From NCBI GenBank assembly GCA_014800795.1, contig JAAVFL010000008.1, forward strand, positions 202,811-266,810: DNA of 64,000 nucleotides. Reading direction: 5' to 3'. The position numbers and the translations under genes are program-made. The notes beneath the pieces were generated by a model that had not been told where the DNA came from, made no database searches, and was given only the letters and a program-made list of their open reading frames with translations. Below are positions 1 to 8,551 of the stretch, piece by piece; within the stretch, counting starts at the first letter, position 1; every line of letters begins with the position of its first letter. The DNA is from Bacteroidales bacterium (GTDB lineage Bacteria; Bacteroidota; Bacteroidia; Bacteroidales; Muribaculaceae).

Positions 1-1277
1 GAATATACCGATTTCAACGAAACATTACAAAGATTAGCGCGACGATGCGCGGTAAGCGTATTATTCAAGATGTAACCGGCATCAGCTGTTACAATGTCAA
101 TCTTCTCTTTGGCAATGTCGGTATAGACGTAGCCGACGTTAAGTAATTCATTCGGATAATGCTTTTGCTCCGGCATACGAAGTATTCGTCCGACGGTCTG
201 AATAGTGAACTGGTCACTTTGCAGCTTACGGAATATAAGCAATACTGCGGCTCGCGGACAGTCCCAGCCGAGGGCGATAGCCTCTTTGAAAAGTAGCACC
301 TGTGCGAGATTGTCAGGGCGTTCAAGTCCTGCGAGATTTTCTTTCTCGTTTGAGAGCCAAATGGCGAGTTTACCGTTTTCCACGGTAATGTCGCACATAT
401 ATTTAAGGTACGTCTTGACCTGCTCGGCAACTTTTTCATCTTCCGAAGTCATTGACTCCTTTTTATCGTTGGGGAGTTGAATCAGAAGCAGAGGATTTAT
501 GTCAACACCTGCGGCTTTATAAGCCTCGGCGATTTGGTTGCGTTTTTCGAGAGCGATTTTTATAAGACGCTCGTTAAGAGCTGTTTCGTTTTCGTTGCTA
601 CTGACTTCAATTTCAGGGTTAAGCACCACTTCTTTCTTAATCATCTCAGCTGCTATTACGTCCTGACGGTCAACCTTGTAAAGTGCATCAGGATGCACGG
701 TTTTGGGAGTAGCCGAGATGCGAAGTTCAACTGCGGGATTGATTCTTTCAAGCACCGCCTTTGTCTTGTCGGCAGTGTTTGACCAGAACATGTGTTCCTC
801 GTCGATCACTGCGACTATGGGTAAGCCCAGTTCTTCTTGTGTCCGTCGAGTTATCTCATATAACGATGCGCTGCTCTCACTGTCGCGCACCATTATATTC
901 TTTTCCTTGTTGACACTCTCCCAGTTGACGAACAATATCTCGCCCGGCTGAATGCCCTCGCTTTGGTCAAGTTCACCGAACATAAGCGGAGTGAGCTTGC
1001 GGGTTTCACCGAAAGCACCTTTTAGACTCATATAGCTTTGCTGGTGAAGTTTACGCGGAGCAAACCAAATAAACGCACATTCCTTATAGCGACTGTCGCC
1101 ACGCGTACGCAACTCGTCAACAATGTTGGCAAGTGTCTGACAAGCCATTACAGTTTTGCCCGCGCCTGTTGGAGCCTCGAATACAATCTTGCGTCGATTC
1201 CCACCAATATTGAGTTGCTTAATCGTTTCATCTGTAAGTCGCGCAACTGCTTCCTGTTGGTATTTCAAGGTTTTCAT
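1..1277 (-). CDS. Type III restriction enzyme, Res helicase/nuclease subunit (partial)
   Basis: The minus-strand reading frame opens at an ATG at 1277 and runs off the left edge with no stop, giving 425 residues. It is the ATP-dependent translocase part of a type III restriction enzyme. Visible SF2 helicase motifs are APTGAGKT (Walker A, residues 35-42), DEEH (motif II, 159-162), SATP (motif III, 188-191) and QTVGRILRMP (motif VI, 360-369). The C-terminal nuclease domain expected in Res (full length about 900-1,000 aa) lies outside the window. The start codon overlaps the stop of the preceding mod gene (ATGA), so the two are translationally coupled. Assignment as Res rather than a generic DEAD helicase rests on both the motifs and the Mod neighbour. 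Confidence 0.88.
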   Translation of the reverse strand, partial: MKTLKYQQEAVARLTDETIKQLNIGGNRRKIVFEAPTGAGKTVMACQTLANIVDELRTRGDSRYKECAFIWFAPRKLHQQSYMSLKGAFGETRKLTPLMFGELDQSEGIQPGEILFVNWESVNKEKNIMVRDSESSASLYEITRRTQEELGLPIVAVIDEEHMFWSNTADKTKAVLERINPAVELRISATPKTVHPDALYKVDRQDVIAAEMIKKEVVLNPEIEVSSNENETALNERLIKIALEKRNQIAEAYKAAGVDINPLLLIQLPNDKKESMTSEDEKVAEQVKTYLKYMCDITVENGKLAIWLSNEKENLAGLERPDNLAQVLLFKEAIALGWDCPRAAVLLIFRKLQSDQFTIQTVGRILRMPEQKHYPNELLNVGYVYTDIAKEKIDIVTADAGYILNNTLTAHRRANLCNVSLKSVY

Positions 1278-3070
1278 TCTGCGCCTCCTTCCTGATTAAA
1301 AAGTCCGCCAATTTCTTCATCATCAATACTAAGTGTATCTTCTTCCTCCGGCAACGTGATTAGTTTCCGTCTGCGCTTAGGGAGAATTAGTTTATAAGTG
1401 TTGTAGATAGCCTGCGGCACTGCACAGAGTTCCACTTTATCATTGACCGATTCAAAACTTGCCTCCCAAGGGTCTTCACTTGGAGAGAATACATAGACCT
1501 TAATTTTTGAGTCGGTTTCTGCTGAGGCAACGTTTAGCTCGCTGCCGGTATCGACGGCTATCATCTTTACGATTTCATCAACATATCGCTCGTCGTAGAT
1601 TACGAGCATTTTCTTGTCGCCATGCTCAAAGTAGCGATAGATGTTTTTGAAGGTCGGCAAACCTGCAAAAGTTTTCTGCTCGGTATAAAGGTTTTCCTTG
1701 ATGCAGAGCATATCGGTAGAGAGGCTTACGAGGCGACGCATATTTTTGGTAGAGCGACTGCGCCCGACAAAATCGGTACGATAATAGCGAAGATTATTAT
1801 TGTGCAATCCCTCCACATGCTCGCCGTTGGGTTTCGTATAGCCTTCGATAACTCTTTTGTTACGCTCGTATGTTACTTTTTGGCATATCCCATTTTCATT
1901 GTTGGTACAGAGTATACACTGACGCTTGCCACCGTCCTCCGCATTTAACTGCATAACAGCATGTAATGTCGAGCCTGATCCTGCAAAAAAATCCAAAATA
2001 TATGAATCCTTGAGTGAGCCCAGAGTAAGGATGAATTTTAGCAATCCAACAGGTTTTGGATTGCTAAAAACATCTTGCCCATTCATTATTTCTTTGAGCA
2101 TTGCGGCTCCTTCTTGGTTTGACTCCAGTTCAGCCCACCAACTATTTGCGATTACGCCTTTATCTTCTTTATCAGAAAGAAATAGTTTATATCTTGGTTT
2201 ACCAGCTCCCCCACGAGGAAAAACAAGTCTATCATCATTTAGGAGAGCATAATAGGTTTCTTCCTTAAATCGCCATTCCTCTGTAATAACTCGTCCCGTA
2301 GGAGTCGTAACAGTGTATTTACTGCCGCCTTTATTAGTACAAGGCATCGTCTTATAAGGTCCGCGTGGGTCATTGTCAGGATTCTTATAGTCTGACAAAT
2401 CAATATTAGCTTCAATTTTATTGAGCTCAAAATCGGGAGATTTACGGTAGATTAGAACGTACTCATGTATAGTCGAGATATTCTTGCTTAAATTAGCTTG
2501 TGATTTACGTCTTCTCCGGACTGGGGCTGCAATAAAATTATTGGATGAGAATATTTCATCACATAGAATTCGGAGATTGGCAAATTCATTATCATCTATC
2601 GAAATGAACAAGAATCCACGCTCTGATAAAAGCTGTTTGGCTATACGAAGACGTTTTGACATAAATGATAGCCATTTGGAGTGTCTAAAATCATCTTCCG
2701 AATCTACATATGTGTCATTATACGTAAAATCCTTGTTCCCCGTGTTATACGGAGGATCAATGTAGATTACGTCTATTTTGCCTGCATGGGTGTACGCGAG
2801 GGTGGCAAGTGCTTCAAGGTTGTCCCCCTCGATTAGAATATGATTAGGTGCATCGGGTCCGGCATTAGTCAATGCACGTTCTTTGTCCTCGATTAGAACA
2901 GGAAGTTCATCGCACAAACGCTCTTCCACATCTTCGGGCTTATCTTCCCACACAAGTCCGTAGGTCTTGGTTTCGCGGAGCAATCCGAGAAGTGCCGAGC
3001 GTTCATCGTCGGCCAACCCCTCTAATGTATTGATGCGGTCAATTAATTTATGTCGGTCAGTCGCTTTCAT
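1274..3070 (-). CDS. Type III DNA methyltransferase, Mod subunit
   Basis: This is a 598-aa adenine-type DNA methyltransferase that specifies the site and modifies it for the type III system. DPPY (motif IV, residues 105-108, in a YIDPPYNTGNKDF context) comes before FAGSGST (SAM-binding motif I, about 362-368), the beta-class order expected of Mod. A variable-looking central region between them would be the target-recognition domain. I chose the ATG at 3070 because MKATDRHKLIDRINTLEGL resembles the usual Mod N-terminus. The same frame stays open upstream to 3346 (TTG) with an ATG at 3304, but that extension encodes a hydrophobic stretch untypical of Mod. The stop overlaps the res start codon. 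Confidence 0.9.
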   Translation of the reverse strand: MKATDRHKLIDRINTLEGLADDERSALLGLLRETKTYGLVWEDKPEDVEERLCDELPVLIEDKERALTNAGPDAPNHILIEGDNLEALATLAYTHAGKIDVIYIDPPYNTGNKDFTYNDTYVDSEDDFRHSKWLSFMSKRLRIAKQLLSERGFLFISIDDNEFANLRILCDEIFSSNNFIAAPVRRRRKSQANLSKNISTIHEYVLIYRKSPDFELNKIEANIDLSDYKNPDNDPRGPYKTMPCTNKGGSKYTVTTPTGRVITEEWRFKEETYYALLNDDRLVFPRGGAGKPRYKLFLSDKEDKGVIANSWWAELESNQEGAAMLKEIMNGQDVFSNPKPVGLLKFILTLGSLKDSYILDFFAGSGSTLHAVMQLNAEDGGKRQCILCTNNENGICQKVTYERNKRVIEGYTKPNGEHVEGLHNNNLRYYRTDFVGRSRSTKNMRRLVSLSTDMLCIKENLYTEQKTFAGLPTFKNIYRYFEHGDKKMLVIYDERYVDEIVKMIAVDTGSELNVASAETDSKIKVYVFSPSEDPWEASFESVNDKVELCAVPQAIYNTYKLILPKRRRKLITLPEEEDTLSIDDEEIGGLFNQEGGAE

Positions 3071-3509
3071 GGCAGCATCATGAAAATAGATGTCGCCAAT
3101 ACCCCACTGCGACAGGGTTAATAAAAAAGGGTGGGTATCTGTACCGTTGCTACCTTTCCCATAGGCGACGACCAAGAAGCCTGACAGTAAGATTACAACG
3201 CAGAACCCACGCCTATGCAAATACCCCAAACCCACTCCATGCCGATAATGGCATAGAATGAGCCCGGATAGGTAAATACATACCCGTGGGCGTCCACTTT
3301 GCATTATTCTTGACTGTCTAAAAAATTGGTCGTCTTTATGGGACAAGAATAAAGCGCGAGTAAACGCCTTTTATTTTAACCTCCCGCCTCGCTTCCGCTC
3401 TCGGAAGACGCATGGCGTGAGTCTATATGCAAATTTAGTGAAATTTTCCGAATTGAAAATTAATAACGCAGATACTATCCATCTGCCAATTTCTTTTGTG
3501 GGTGTCGAA
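3071..3509 (-). promoter_or_regulatory. Leader region of the type III RM operon
   Basis: No independent gene is convincing here. A -7-type box (TAAATTTG on the minus strand, 3430-3437) is followed by a roughly 350-base leader before the chosen mod start. The leader contains 92 open codons in frame with mod, including a membrane-like segment (about 3160-3200), so an N-terminally extended Mod, an upstream peptide or a remnant of an earlier gene are all possible. No good -33 TTTG is seen at the expected distance. Confidence 0.4.
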
Positions 3510-3998
3510 TTATCTTCGCAAGATAAACGGGCAGAGAGCCTTCATCTGGAGCGGGGGATCATTCTCAATCCGGCGTAAGGCACTCACCGCGCTATCAAGC
3601 GATGCCGTAGTCATCGCACCGACATAATACACCTCGTCGCGGGGATCCTGAAGCAACACCGGTTCATTCCATCCTCCGGTCTCCAGGCGCTTCATCACCG
3701 ACCGCGAATTGAAAAGCTGCTTGAAAGAAGCCACAACCACCGTATACGGCTTTGCATCCGCACCTTCTATTCTCTTGACATAAATTCCCTTCAAAGGAAT
3801 ACTATCCCCATTATAAACAGTTCCTGCAATAGCCGCCTCCCGTTTAAGCCCTTCGGCAGCCTCCGCCGTCAGACCTGCGTCACGCTTCTCACGCGCAATC
3901 TCATATGCAGCAGCGTAGTTAGCCTCAGTAGTCTTGCAACCGGTGAATACACATCCGGCTGCTAAAGCGCAACTTATCGCTATTATCAGTTTTCTCAT
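3510..3998 (-). CDS. SPOR-domain lipoprotein
   Basis: This is a 162-aa exported lipoprotein. The N-terminus MRKLIIAISCALAAGCVFTG is followed by Cys in a lipobox-like FTGC. The C-terminal half (from about residue 80, PYTVVVASFKQLFNSRSVMKRL onward) has the beta-alpha pattern of a SPOR domain, which in studied proteins binds denuded peptidoglycan glycan strands at division sites. The ATG at 3998 is preferred over an upstream in-frame TTG at 4016. It begins 20 bases after the metallophosphoesterase stop and is probably the last gene of a four-gene run. No U-rich terminator is obvious downstream. Confidence 0.7.
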   Translation of the reverse strand: MRKLIIAISCALAAGCVFTGCKTTEANYAAAYEIAREKRDAGLTAEAAEGLKREAAIAGTVYNGDSIPLKGIYVKRIEGADAKPYTVVVASFKQLFNSRSVMKRLETGGWNEPVLLQDPRDEVYYVGAMTTASLDSAVSALRRIENDPPLQMKALCPFILRR

Positions 3999-4018
3999 AT
4001 CATTGTATTTTTTCAAGT

Positions 4019-4534
4019 TTATACTTCCGGAAGCCGCGATGCAGCCCCAAGTTCTATAACTTCGAGATCCCTCATCACGTCTCCGTCGATCGTAAGCTTA
4101 ACGAGAGTTCTATGTTTATGCCAACCGTGTACACCGGCCGCCCCGGGATTGATATGCAGCAGATCAAGTTCACTGTCATACATCACCTTAAGAATATGAC
4201 TGTGGCCACACACATAAAGCTTGATCCCCTCCCTCCGCAGCAATTCTTTCATACCACGGCTATATCTGCCCGGATACCCTCCGATATGGGTAAGCAAAAC
4301 CTTGATCCCTTCGACTGTGAAAATCAACAGTTCCGGACACCGTCTCGCCACCACCCCGTGATCTATATTCCCCTTCACCGCCCTTACAACCGGACACACC
4401 CCCTCAAGCCTATCTATCACATCTATATATCCAACATCACCTGCATGCCATATCTCGTCGCAATCCTTGAAATGCGCCGCGAACCGGTCGTCCCAGCATG
4501 AGTGTGTATCTGAAAGTATTCCGATACGTTTCAT
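4019..4534 (-). CDS. YfcE-type metallophosphoesterase
   Basis: This is a 171-aa calcineurin-like phosphoesterase of the YfcE/MJ0936 type, which are small cytosolic phosphodiesterases with broad activity in vitro. The metal-ligand motifs are all present and in order: D-x-H (SDTHS near residue 10), GD (HAGDVG near 33), GN-x-D-H (KGNIDHG near 56) and GHSH (near 110), followed by NPGA near 130. There is no signal peptide. It sits in the middle of the minus-strand run, 32 bases after the large lipoprotein gene and 20 bases before the SPOR lipoprotein. The physiological substrate cannot be inferred. Confidence 0.88.
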   Translation of the reverse strand: MKRIGILSDTHSCWDDRFAAHFKDCDEIWHAGDVGYIDVIDRLEGVCPVVRAVKGNIDHGVVARRCPELLIFTVEGIKVLLTHIGGYPGRYSRGMKELLRREGIKLYVCGHSHILKVMYDSELDLLHINPGAAGVHGWHKHRTLVKLTIDGDVMRDLEVIELGAASRLPEV

Positions 4535-4566
4535 AACCTCAATAAACCATTGAAATTATCATATAA

Positions 4567-6843
4567 TCAATCTTTTAACTTCAGGAACCTTACATAATCG
4601 GCCAGCACGGTATTAGCTGTCGGATCCACATACACCGGTGTCGGCTGATAGTAGCGCAGTTCTATCACATGCCTTCCGGGAGTGAGATTAACCACCAGCG
4701 GATTTGTATAAGCTGTCTGGTTCTGCCATTCCCGATCCGGCGAATTATCCCAGTCGGCCGCCGATAATTGCGGAAACACAAACACACCCGCTATCCTGCC
4801 GTCAACCCCGAGGCGCCTTACAGCTGAGCGACGCCGCGAATTCACTATACCGAGGCCATTCAGGTAATGTACATCAACGGCATATCGTCCGCTCTCGGCT
4901 TCAGGTATATCTATCTCGAACTTTATCCGCGGATTTTTATTGCGGTTCGATTCAGCAAACTGCCCGGCCAGCTTCTTGTCCTCGATAATTCTTGTTCCCC
5001 CTCTCACCACATCCGCCAGCCTGACTATCTTCTCCTTTCCGGGAGGGATATAAATATGAGGCGCAGTCGAAAATCCCATCCAACGGTTTTCAGTCAATGT
5101 GCAGAACTGAACATTCACTACATCGGGCGAATCGAAAAGCTCATAATGGCTCGTCATCATCTCTTCAATGATGACCCCGTCGATGAACAGATAGCGCACA
5201 CCGGCCGATCTATTTCCCGAAAAAGTGGAAGAGGCTCCGGAGGTAGCGCGCGAGGGGATAAAGGTAGCCTCGCGGGGGGTCTGCCATATAGTGGAAGGGG
5301 GTTCGGCAAGCACCCGGGGCACGGCCGAGTTTATACACCCTTCATCACTGCCGCCATCGGAAAGAGTTATTTCGAGTGTATGCGCTCCCTCCTCCGAGGC
5401 TGGAAAAAAGGGCTCTGATTCCTTGCCGTCGAGCATGCACGATACCATGTTATTTCCCGTACCATGCAGTATCACTGTAAGCTGTGCATTTCTGTAATGT
5501 AAGTTCTCAATCTTCATTGTTCCCGGCATACCCATCGGAACAGCCGGGTTGAAATGCAATCCGTCGAAGGTAGTTGTCATACCGTAGAAACCACGTAGCA
5601 CAACTCCCGTAAGCGGTTGATTCACATATGGTAAGTTATGTCTGCCGGATAGAATGTCATTCGTTATCGTATAAATCAGGGATCCTACGGCTGCCTCATA
5701 TGTAGTCATGTTATCACACCTGCTCGCTGCAATTGCCCAAAATGTTTGCGCAAGCGCCTCTGCCACAGTGCGCTGACTATTAGTCGCAGATAGGTTCGGT
5801 GAAAAGAGGCTTATCCCTGTCGCCGGCGAAGAGGTCATACCCATTATCATTTCCGACATTTCAGAAAGCGGAAAACCTGCCACTATGGCTATCGCCTGAC
5901 CAAGATTATCGGATGCCGATAACTGAATGGGACCCAATGCATTGCCATAAAGCATCCCCGAAAAATGTCCCTGAGCCGGATTCCAGAACTCTCTGAAGAG
6001 CGTAGTTCTGAGACTATCGGAATCGAACGCCGTCTCAGGCAGATGCGATTGCTCCTTTTTCCCTGCCATTGAAGCAGTTATACGATCAAGAGAACTCAAC
6101 GCCCACCACCATGCTATATTCGTTGTGAACGAAACAGTCTCCATGAGCATGGCCGGATCATTCATCCATTCGGGTAACAAACTGTAAGTTCCTGTCATAT
6201 AGCGTGGGACTCCAGTAATCAGACCATTTGACGGCGACATGCATACCCGTCGGGTTTCCACACTGACATTCTCGGCCACTTCCCCTATTTTCTTCAGTAA
6301 CTTTCTATCGTCCTTAACATTAAACAACTCGCAAGCCGCCATTATCCACTGGGCATCTTCATTTATCACAGGCCATGAATAGCGTCGCGTTTCCATTGGC
6401 ACAACATAGCCGTTGCGCTCCCTGTCTTTCAGCAACCCGTATGCCTGCGATCCTGCAAATGGATTGAGATAAATTTCATAAGGTGTTGAAAAAGAATATG
6501 AAGAACCTATACTCCGCTCTCTCTCCATATTCACAAGAGCGTTCAGAACCGGATACTCCGACGAAAAAACAAATCTCACATCGTCGCCATCCCGTGAGGT
6601 CTCGGGGCGGATTGTCCTGATTGTGTTACCCTCAACCCTGACCATCAGGGCTGTATCTCCATCAGCCCTGAGAGTTACTCCATTGTGAAGGTTAATACTG
6701 TCGGGATAAATATCATACACATCACAATGGAAAACCTTATCGGCATGACGTATCCTTTCGATATGAGAACACCCCTCTGTTATTGCTGACGCTACGAACA
6801 GCAATAACAGGGGGGCGATATGTCTGTAAAGTTTTTCCGCCAT
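4567..6843 (-). CDS. Large exported lipoprotein with six-hairpin glycosidase-like domain
   Basis: This 758-aa lipoprotein has the signal LLLLFVASAITEGC with a lipobox Cys near residue 25. Residues about 90-440 have the helix-pair and Trp/Tyr-rich character of an (alpha/alpha)6 glycosidase or debranching-enzyme fold (for example SWPVINEDAQWIMAACEL and AEALAQTFWAIAASRCD). The last 120 residues (NPRIKFEIDIPEAESGRYAVDVHYLNG onward, with W, Y and LTPGRHVIELRYY) resemble a CBM6/35 or malectin-type beta-sandwich. I cannot place it in a numbered GH family or point to catalytic acids with confidence. It follows the C1 peptidase by 22 bases and is likely co-transcribed with it. Confidence 0.6.
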   Translation of the reverse strand: MAEKLYRHIAPLLLLFVASAITEGCSHIERIRHADKVFHCDVYDIYPDSINLHNGVTLRADGDTALMVRVEGNTIRTIRPETSRDGDDVRFVFSSEYPVLNALVNMERERSIGSSYSFSTPYEIYLNPFAGSQAYGLLKDRERNGYVVPMETRRYSWPVINEDAQWIMAACELFNVKDDRKLLKKIGEVAENVSVETRRVCMSPSNGLITGVPRYMTGTYSLLPEWMNDPAMLMETVSFTTNIAWWWALSSLDRITASMAGKKEQSHLPETAFDSDSLRTTLFREFWNPAQGHFSGMLYGNALGPIQLSASDNLGQAIAIVAGFPLSEMSEMIMGMTSSPATGISLFSPNLSATNSQRTVAEALAQTFWAIAASRCDNMTTYEAAVGSLIYTITNDILSGRHNLPYVNQPLTGVVLRGFYGMTTTFDGLHFNPAVPMGMPGTMKIENLHYRNAQLTVILHGTGNNMVSCMLDGKESEPFFPASEEGAHTLEITLSDGGSDEGCINSAVPRVLAEPPSTIWQTPREATFIPSRATSGASSTFSGNRSAGVRYLFIDGVIIEEMMTSHYELFDSPDVVNVQFCTLTENRWMGFSTAPHIYIPPGKEKIVRLADVVRGGTRIIEDKKLAGQFAESNRNKNPRIKFEIDIPEAESGRYAVDVHYLNGLGIVNSRRRSAVRRLGVDGRIAGVFVFPQLSAADWDNSPDREWQNQTAYTNPLVVNLTPGRHVIELRYYQPTPVYVDPTANTVLADYVRFLKLKD

Positions 6844-6865
6844 CGTGCGATGTCAGAAAAGATCG

Positions 6866-8098
6866 TTACTTATTAAATTTCTTTGCTATCTTTGAGGGGA
6901 CAGCATCCTTATGCACAAGCACGCTAAGTGTCTTTGCAAGGAAATACGGCTCGGAAACATAAAAGAAGCCATCATAAATCTGATTGGTATCCCATGAATT
7001 CTTGACCTTGTAGTAACGGTTGCCCTTGCGATCTGTTGCCGTGCCCACGATTTCCATGCCGTGGTCGTCAGTAGTTTCCTGACGATCAAACATTTCCTGA
7101 CGCAACTCAGGAGTTACTTCAATTTCCTCTACCGGACCTTTTACGTCAAACTGCTTGTCGTTGCGCTCCTGATCGCTCAGATGCACCCAACGGGCCAGCT
7201 CAGTGCCATCCATATCGGCTTCCGTACGCTTTTTGGGCATCACGGCAAAACCTTCCTTCCACTTGAAACCGCCTTCGCTCACATCGGCAGCCCATACTAC
7301 AGGAAATCCGTTTGCGAGAGCATTGTCTACAATCTCCTTGAGATCGGCGAGTTCCACATTCTGATATGGAGCCCATAGCCAGTTATCAGCGACCTCGAGA
7401 ACGAATGGCTCATTGTAGGGATGATGAGTATATGAGGTAAATGCCATATAATCATTGGGATTGATGGGCAACGACTCAGCGTATGTCATGGGGGTATATG
7501 TCTTGCCGTTGACGGTAAACGTTTCAGGTACCTCGCCAAGATAAGCATCGAGGATGGCCTCCACCCCTTTACGCCAGGCGGTCGAAAGACGTTTGTTGGG
7601 CTTGCGCACTACGGCATCGAGATATGCCTTGAGAATGGCGTCGAGTTCGACATGTACATGTTTATCCTCGCCATAGTTCAGACCGGAATACACACTGTCA
7701 GGAACGGCTCCATAGCGTTTCCATACATATGGAACATCCATTATGCTTCCACCTGCGGCGAAATTGGTTTCTCCGTACATACGCACATACCGGTCTGCTT
7801 TATCAAGATAGCAGTTACGCACGGTAAACATTTCACTGAGATCCAAGGGTTCGCCACCACGACGCACTATCTCATCCTCGAACATGGAGGTCCCTGCGAA
7901 ACACCAGCATGTTCCACTCTTGTTCTGATCCTTTACTGAAGTTGTGGGTATTACTATTACATCGGTGAATGCGAAGCCTGTAGTATCGGCCGGTGCGGTG
8001 TCACCATCGTCTGCCACCACTGCGAAATTGCCAAATGCCGATGCGGCGGCAGTTCCTGCAGCAAGAGCCAGCGCCGATAGAAATGTACGATAGTTCAT
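6866..8098 (-). CDS. Exported C1 (papain/bleomycin hydrolase-like) cysteine peptidase
   Basis: This 410-aa protein has a Sec signal peptide (MNYRTFLSALALAAGTAAASAFG). It carries the clan CA catalytic set: oxyanion Gln in KDQNKSGTCWCF (Q58), nucleophile Cys (C64), His in DDHGM (about 346) and Asn in KNSW (about 367). The long insert between Cys and His and the overall size fit the C1B bleomycin-hydrolase/aminopeptidase C group, which is widespread in gut Bacteroidales, here as an exported form. It heads a minus-strand run of four genes and has a good promoter at 8132-8163. A role in peptide uptake or degradation is inferred. Confidence 0.85.
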   Translation of the reverse strand: MNYRTFLSALALAAGTAAASAFGNFAVVADDGDTAPADTTGFAFTDVIVIPTTSVKDQNKSGTCWCFAGTSMFEDEIVRRGGEPLDLSEMFTVRNCYLDKADRYVRMYGETNFAAGGSIMDVPYVWKRYGAVPDSVYSGLNYGEDKHVHVELDAILKAYLDAVVRKPNKRLSTAWRKGVEAILDAYLGEVPETFTVNGKTYTPMTYAESLPINPNDYMAFTSYTHHPYNEPFVLEVADNWLWAPYQNVELADLKEIVDNALANGFPVVWAADVSEGGFKWKEGFAVMPKKRTEADMDGTELARWVHLSDQERNDKQFDVKGPVEEIEVTPELRQEMFDRQETTDDHGMEIVGTATDRKGNRYYKVKNSWDTNQIYDGFFYVSEPYFLAKTLSVLVHKDAVPSKIAKKFNK

Positions 8099-8131
8099 GG
8101 TTGTAATTTTGAAAGAATAACAGTTTGACTA

Positions 8132-8163
8132 CAAAGTTAGTGAAAATGCATCAAGAGACCAAA
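8132..8163 (-). promoter_or_regulatory. Promoter of the C1 peptidase run
   Basis: On the minus strand TTTG (8160-8163), exactly 20 bases, then TAACTTTG (8132-8139) match the Bacteroidota -33/-7 consensus. It lies 34 bases upstream of the peptidase start codon. Confidence 0.7.
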
Positions 8164-8211
8164 CAAAAATTCCGTTTCAAAAACAACCGGAAAAAACCAT
8201 GCATATAAAAA

Positions 8212-8240
8212 GCCGTCCGACTGCAGTGACATCGGACGGC
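8212..8240 (-). terminator. Intrinsic terminator downstream of htrA
   Basis: A nine-base-pair GC-rich hairpin (GCCGTCCGA / TCGGACGGC), followed on the minus strand by a run of five T. It would end minus-strand transcripts from the htrA side after they pass the inverted-repeat element. Confidence 0.7.
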
Positions 8241-8259
8241 GATATATAAACTATTTATC

Positions 8260-8446
8260 TAAGTAAGTCATGAAAATTATTACGTATAATGTATTATAAT
8301 GGGCTTTACATTATCCGTGGCCTCCTTCCGTCGGCTACTTTTCTCACCTTCAGTCATGTAGTTCGCTACACTCCTTCATCTTCGAACAGAATCCGGCTGA
8401 AAGTATGCTTATGGATAATATAAAATAATTTCCACGACTTACTTAA
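8260..8446. repeat. 187-base element with 22-base inverted ends
   Basis: The left end (8260-8281, AAGTAAGTCATGAAAATT core) and the right end (8425-8446, the reverse complement with two mismatches) are inverted copies. The interior holds a small perfect hairpin TGTAG-TTCG-CTACA (about 8358-8371) and a second inverted pair ATTATCC / GGATAAT (8310-8316, 8413-8419). No ORF of note is inside. It lies between the htrA stop and its terminator. It could be a MITE-like element or a structured 3' untranslated region; no target-site duplication was recognised. Confidence 0.55.
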
Positions 8447-8551
8447 ACTATGGAAACCGTGTGTTTTCTCTTTAAATCCAACTTATAACCATGAAATTAT
8501 GTATAATCCTTTATAGTTTCGATATGGAGATAGAGAGAGGGGCCAGGCCGC

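Noticed and set aside
1..3509. Phase-variable (simple-repeat) tract or inverted promoter in the type III RM genes
   Set aside because: I looked for homopolymer or short tandem repeats in mod and its leader and for inverted repeats around the promoter; none long enough was seen.
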